In this document: positions 63,237 through 64,000 of the stretch, one piece after another
How the letters are laid out: every line of letters starts with the position of its first letter
Position numbering within the stretch: position 1 is the stretch's first letter
NCBI RefSeq assembly: GCF_900108565.1
Contig: NZ_LT629971.1
Coordinates: 3,100,001 to 3,164,000 of the forward strand
Reading direction: 5' to 3'
Length of the DNA stretch: 64,000 nucleotides
Origin: Mycolicibacterium rutilum
Lineage (GTDB): Bacteria > Actinomycetota > Actinomycetes > Mycobacteriales > Mycobacteriaceae
Notes under the pieces: model-generated
The model's database searches: none
What the model was told of the DNA's origin: nothing
What the model saw: the letters and a program-made list of their open reading frames with translations, nothing else
Translations under genes and position numbers: made by a program

Positions 63237-64000
63237 TCAACCCGCGCGGAGACGTTCGAGCGCCTCGCGGACCCGGGCCGGGTTCGTCGTTGCCCAGAAC
63301 GGCGGCAGCGACGCCCGCAGGAATCCGCTGTATCGGGCGGTGGCCATGCGCGAGTCGAGCACCGCGACCACCCCGCGGTCGTCGACGCTGCGCAGCAGCC
63401 GGCCCGCGCCCTGCGCCAGCAGCAGCGCGGCGTGGCTGGCGGCCACGGCCATGAACCCGTTGCCGCCCCGCGCGGCCACCGCACGCTGACGCGCGGTGAG
63501 CAACGGATCGTCGGGGCGCGGGAACGGGATCCGGTCGATCAGCACCAGCGACAGCGACGGGCCCGGCACGTCGACGCCCTGCCACAGCGACAGCGTGCCG
63601 AACAGCGACGTCTCCGGGTCGTCGGCGAACTGCCTGACCAGGGCCGAGGTGGTGTCCTCGCCCTGGCACAGCACCGGGGTGTCCAGCCGGTCGCGCATGA
63701 TCTCGCTGGCGGCCTTGGCCGCGCGCATCGACGAGAACAGCCCGAGCGTCCGGCCGCCGGCGGCGGTGATGAGTTCGGTGATCTCGTCGAGTTGCTCCGC
63801 CGATCCGGTACCGTCCCGCCCCGGCGGCGGCAGATGCGCCGCGACGTAGAGGATTCCGGACTTGGCGTGTTCGAACGGCGAGCCGACGTCGATGCCGCGC
63901 CAGCGCGCCTCGGTCAGCCCCCAGGCCGCGGCCATCGCGTCGAAATTGCCGCCGATCGTCAGCGTCGCCGAGGTCAGCACCGTGGTCGCGTGCTCGAACA
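63237..64000 (-). CDS. dinG: DinG-family ATP-dependent helicase, C-terminal part
   Basis: The frame is open to the right edge, so about 254 C-terminal residues are seen. They contain motif III-like TSATLT, the second helicase domain with GRTLGLFSSMRAAKAASEIM, SLWQGVDVPGPSLSLVLIDRIPFPRP (motif V region) and QGAGRLLRSVDDRGVVAVLDSR (motif VI, Q-x-x-GR). It matches the XPD/DinG superfamily 2 helicases and occupies the place of Rv1329c. DinG proteins unwind DNA structures and R-loops and usually carry an iron-sulfur cluster, which would be in the missing half. Confidence 0.92.
   Translation of the reverse strand, partial: FEHATTVLTSATLTIGGNFDAMAAAWGLTEARWRGIDVGSPFEHAKSGILYVAAHLPPPGRDGTGSAEQLDEITELITAAGGRTLGLFSSMRAAKAASEIMRDRLDTPVLCQGEDTTSALVRQFADDPETSLFGTLSLWQGVDVPGPSLSLVLIDRIPFPRPDDPLLTARQRAVAARGGNGFMAVAASHAALLLAQGAGRLLRSVDDRGVVAVLDSRMATARYSGFLRASLPPFWATTNPARVREALERLRAG

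Overview
The window is chromosomal DNA of a rapidly growing mycobacterium (Mycolicibacterium or a close relative). Evidence is the high G+C, the gene order argS-lysA-thrA-thrC-thrB-rho-rpmE-prfA-prmC-tsaC-wecA-atpIBEFHAGDC-murA-rrn-ogt-alkA-adenylate cyclase-nucS-mce-fadA4-thioredoxin-glgB-glgE-glgP-dinG (the Rv1292 to Rv1329c backbone of M. tuberculosis), the mycobacterial b-delta fusion of ATP synthase, MurA with Asp117, and a 16S rRNA with the short helix 18 of rapid growers. No species is named because the sequence alone does not fix it.

Layout. 1-1.9 kb: the end of a serine hydrolase gene, a 450-base gap and an orphan membrane protein, bounded by tRNA-Arg(CCG). 2.0-10.7 kb: argS, then the lysine/homoserine/threonine genes, then rho with a 297-base leader holding a small ORF and a hairpin. 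10.8-14.7 kb: an accessory insert (MarR regulator with a mycothiol-dependent-type enzyme, TetR regulator with an acyl-CoA synthetase, a proline-rich exported protein). 14.9-27.6 kb: translation termination and tRNA modification genes, wecA, and the complete F1Fo ATP synthase operon with a candidate leader peptide. 27.6-35.1 kb: cobalamin adenosyltransferase, murA, and one rRNA operon (16S-23S-5S, no tRNA in the spacers) ending in a strong hairpin. 35.1-37.1 kb: alkylation repair (ogt, ada-alkA).

37.2-47.2 kb is a second accessory block. Three TetR regulators each sit divergent to an oxidative gene: an FAD oxidoreductase, a CYP136-type P450 with an NTF2-like protein and an epoxide-hydrolase-like protein, and a carotenoid oxygenase. 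The block ends with a glutaminase-STAS gene that carries a frameshift. 47.2-60.1 kb returns to the backbone: a HAMP-containing class III cyclase, NucS mismatch endonuclease, methylmalonyl-CoA epimerase, thiolase, a thioredoxin-like co-chaperone, and the GlgE pathway (glgB, glgE, glgP). 60.1-63.2 kb is a third insert (streptogramin-lyase-like protein, MspA-type porin variant, lipoprotein metallopeptidase), followed by the end of dinG at the right edge.

The most interesting points are the conserved catalytic residues in the streptogramin-lyase homologue, two candidate leader peptides (rho and atp), clear palindromic operators for three of the accessory regulators, a 14-base sequence shared by two bidirectional terminators, the frameshifted glutaminase, and at least six genes whose -10 box lies 6-8 bases before the start codon, implying leaderless mRNAs. 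No CRISPR array, insertion sequence or prophage was seen.
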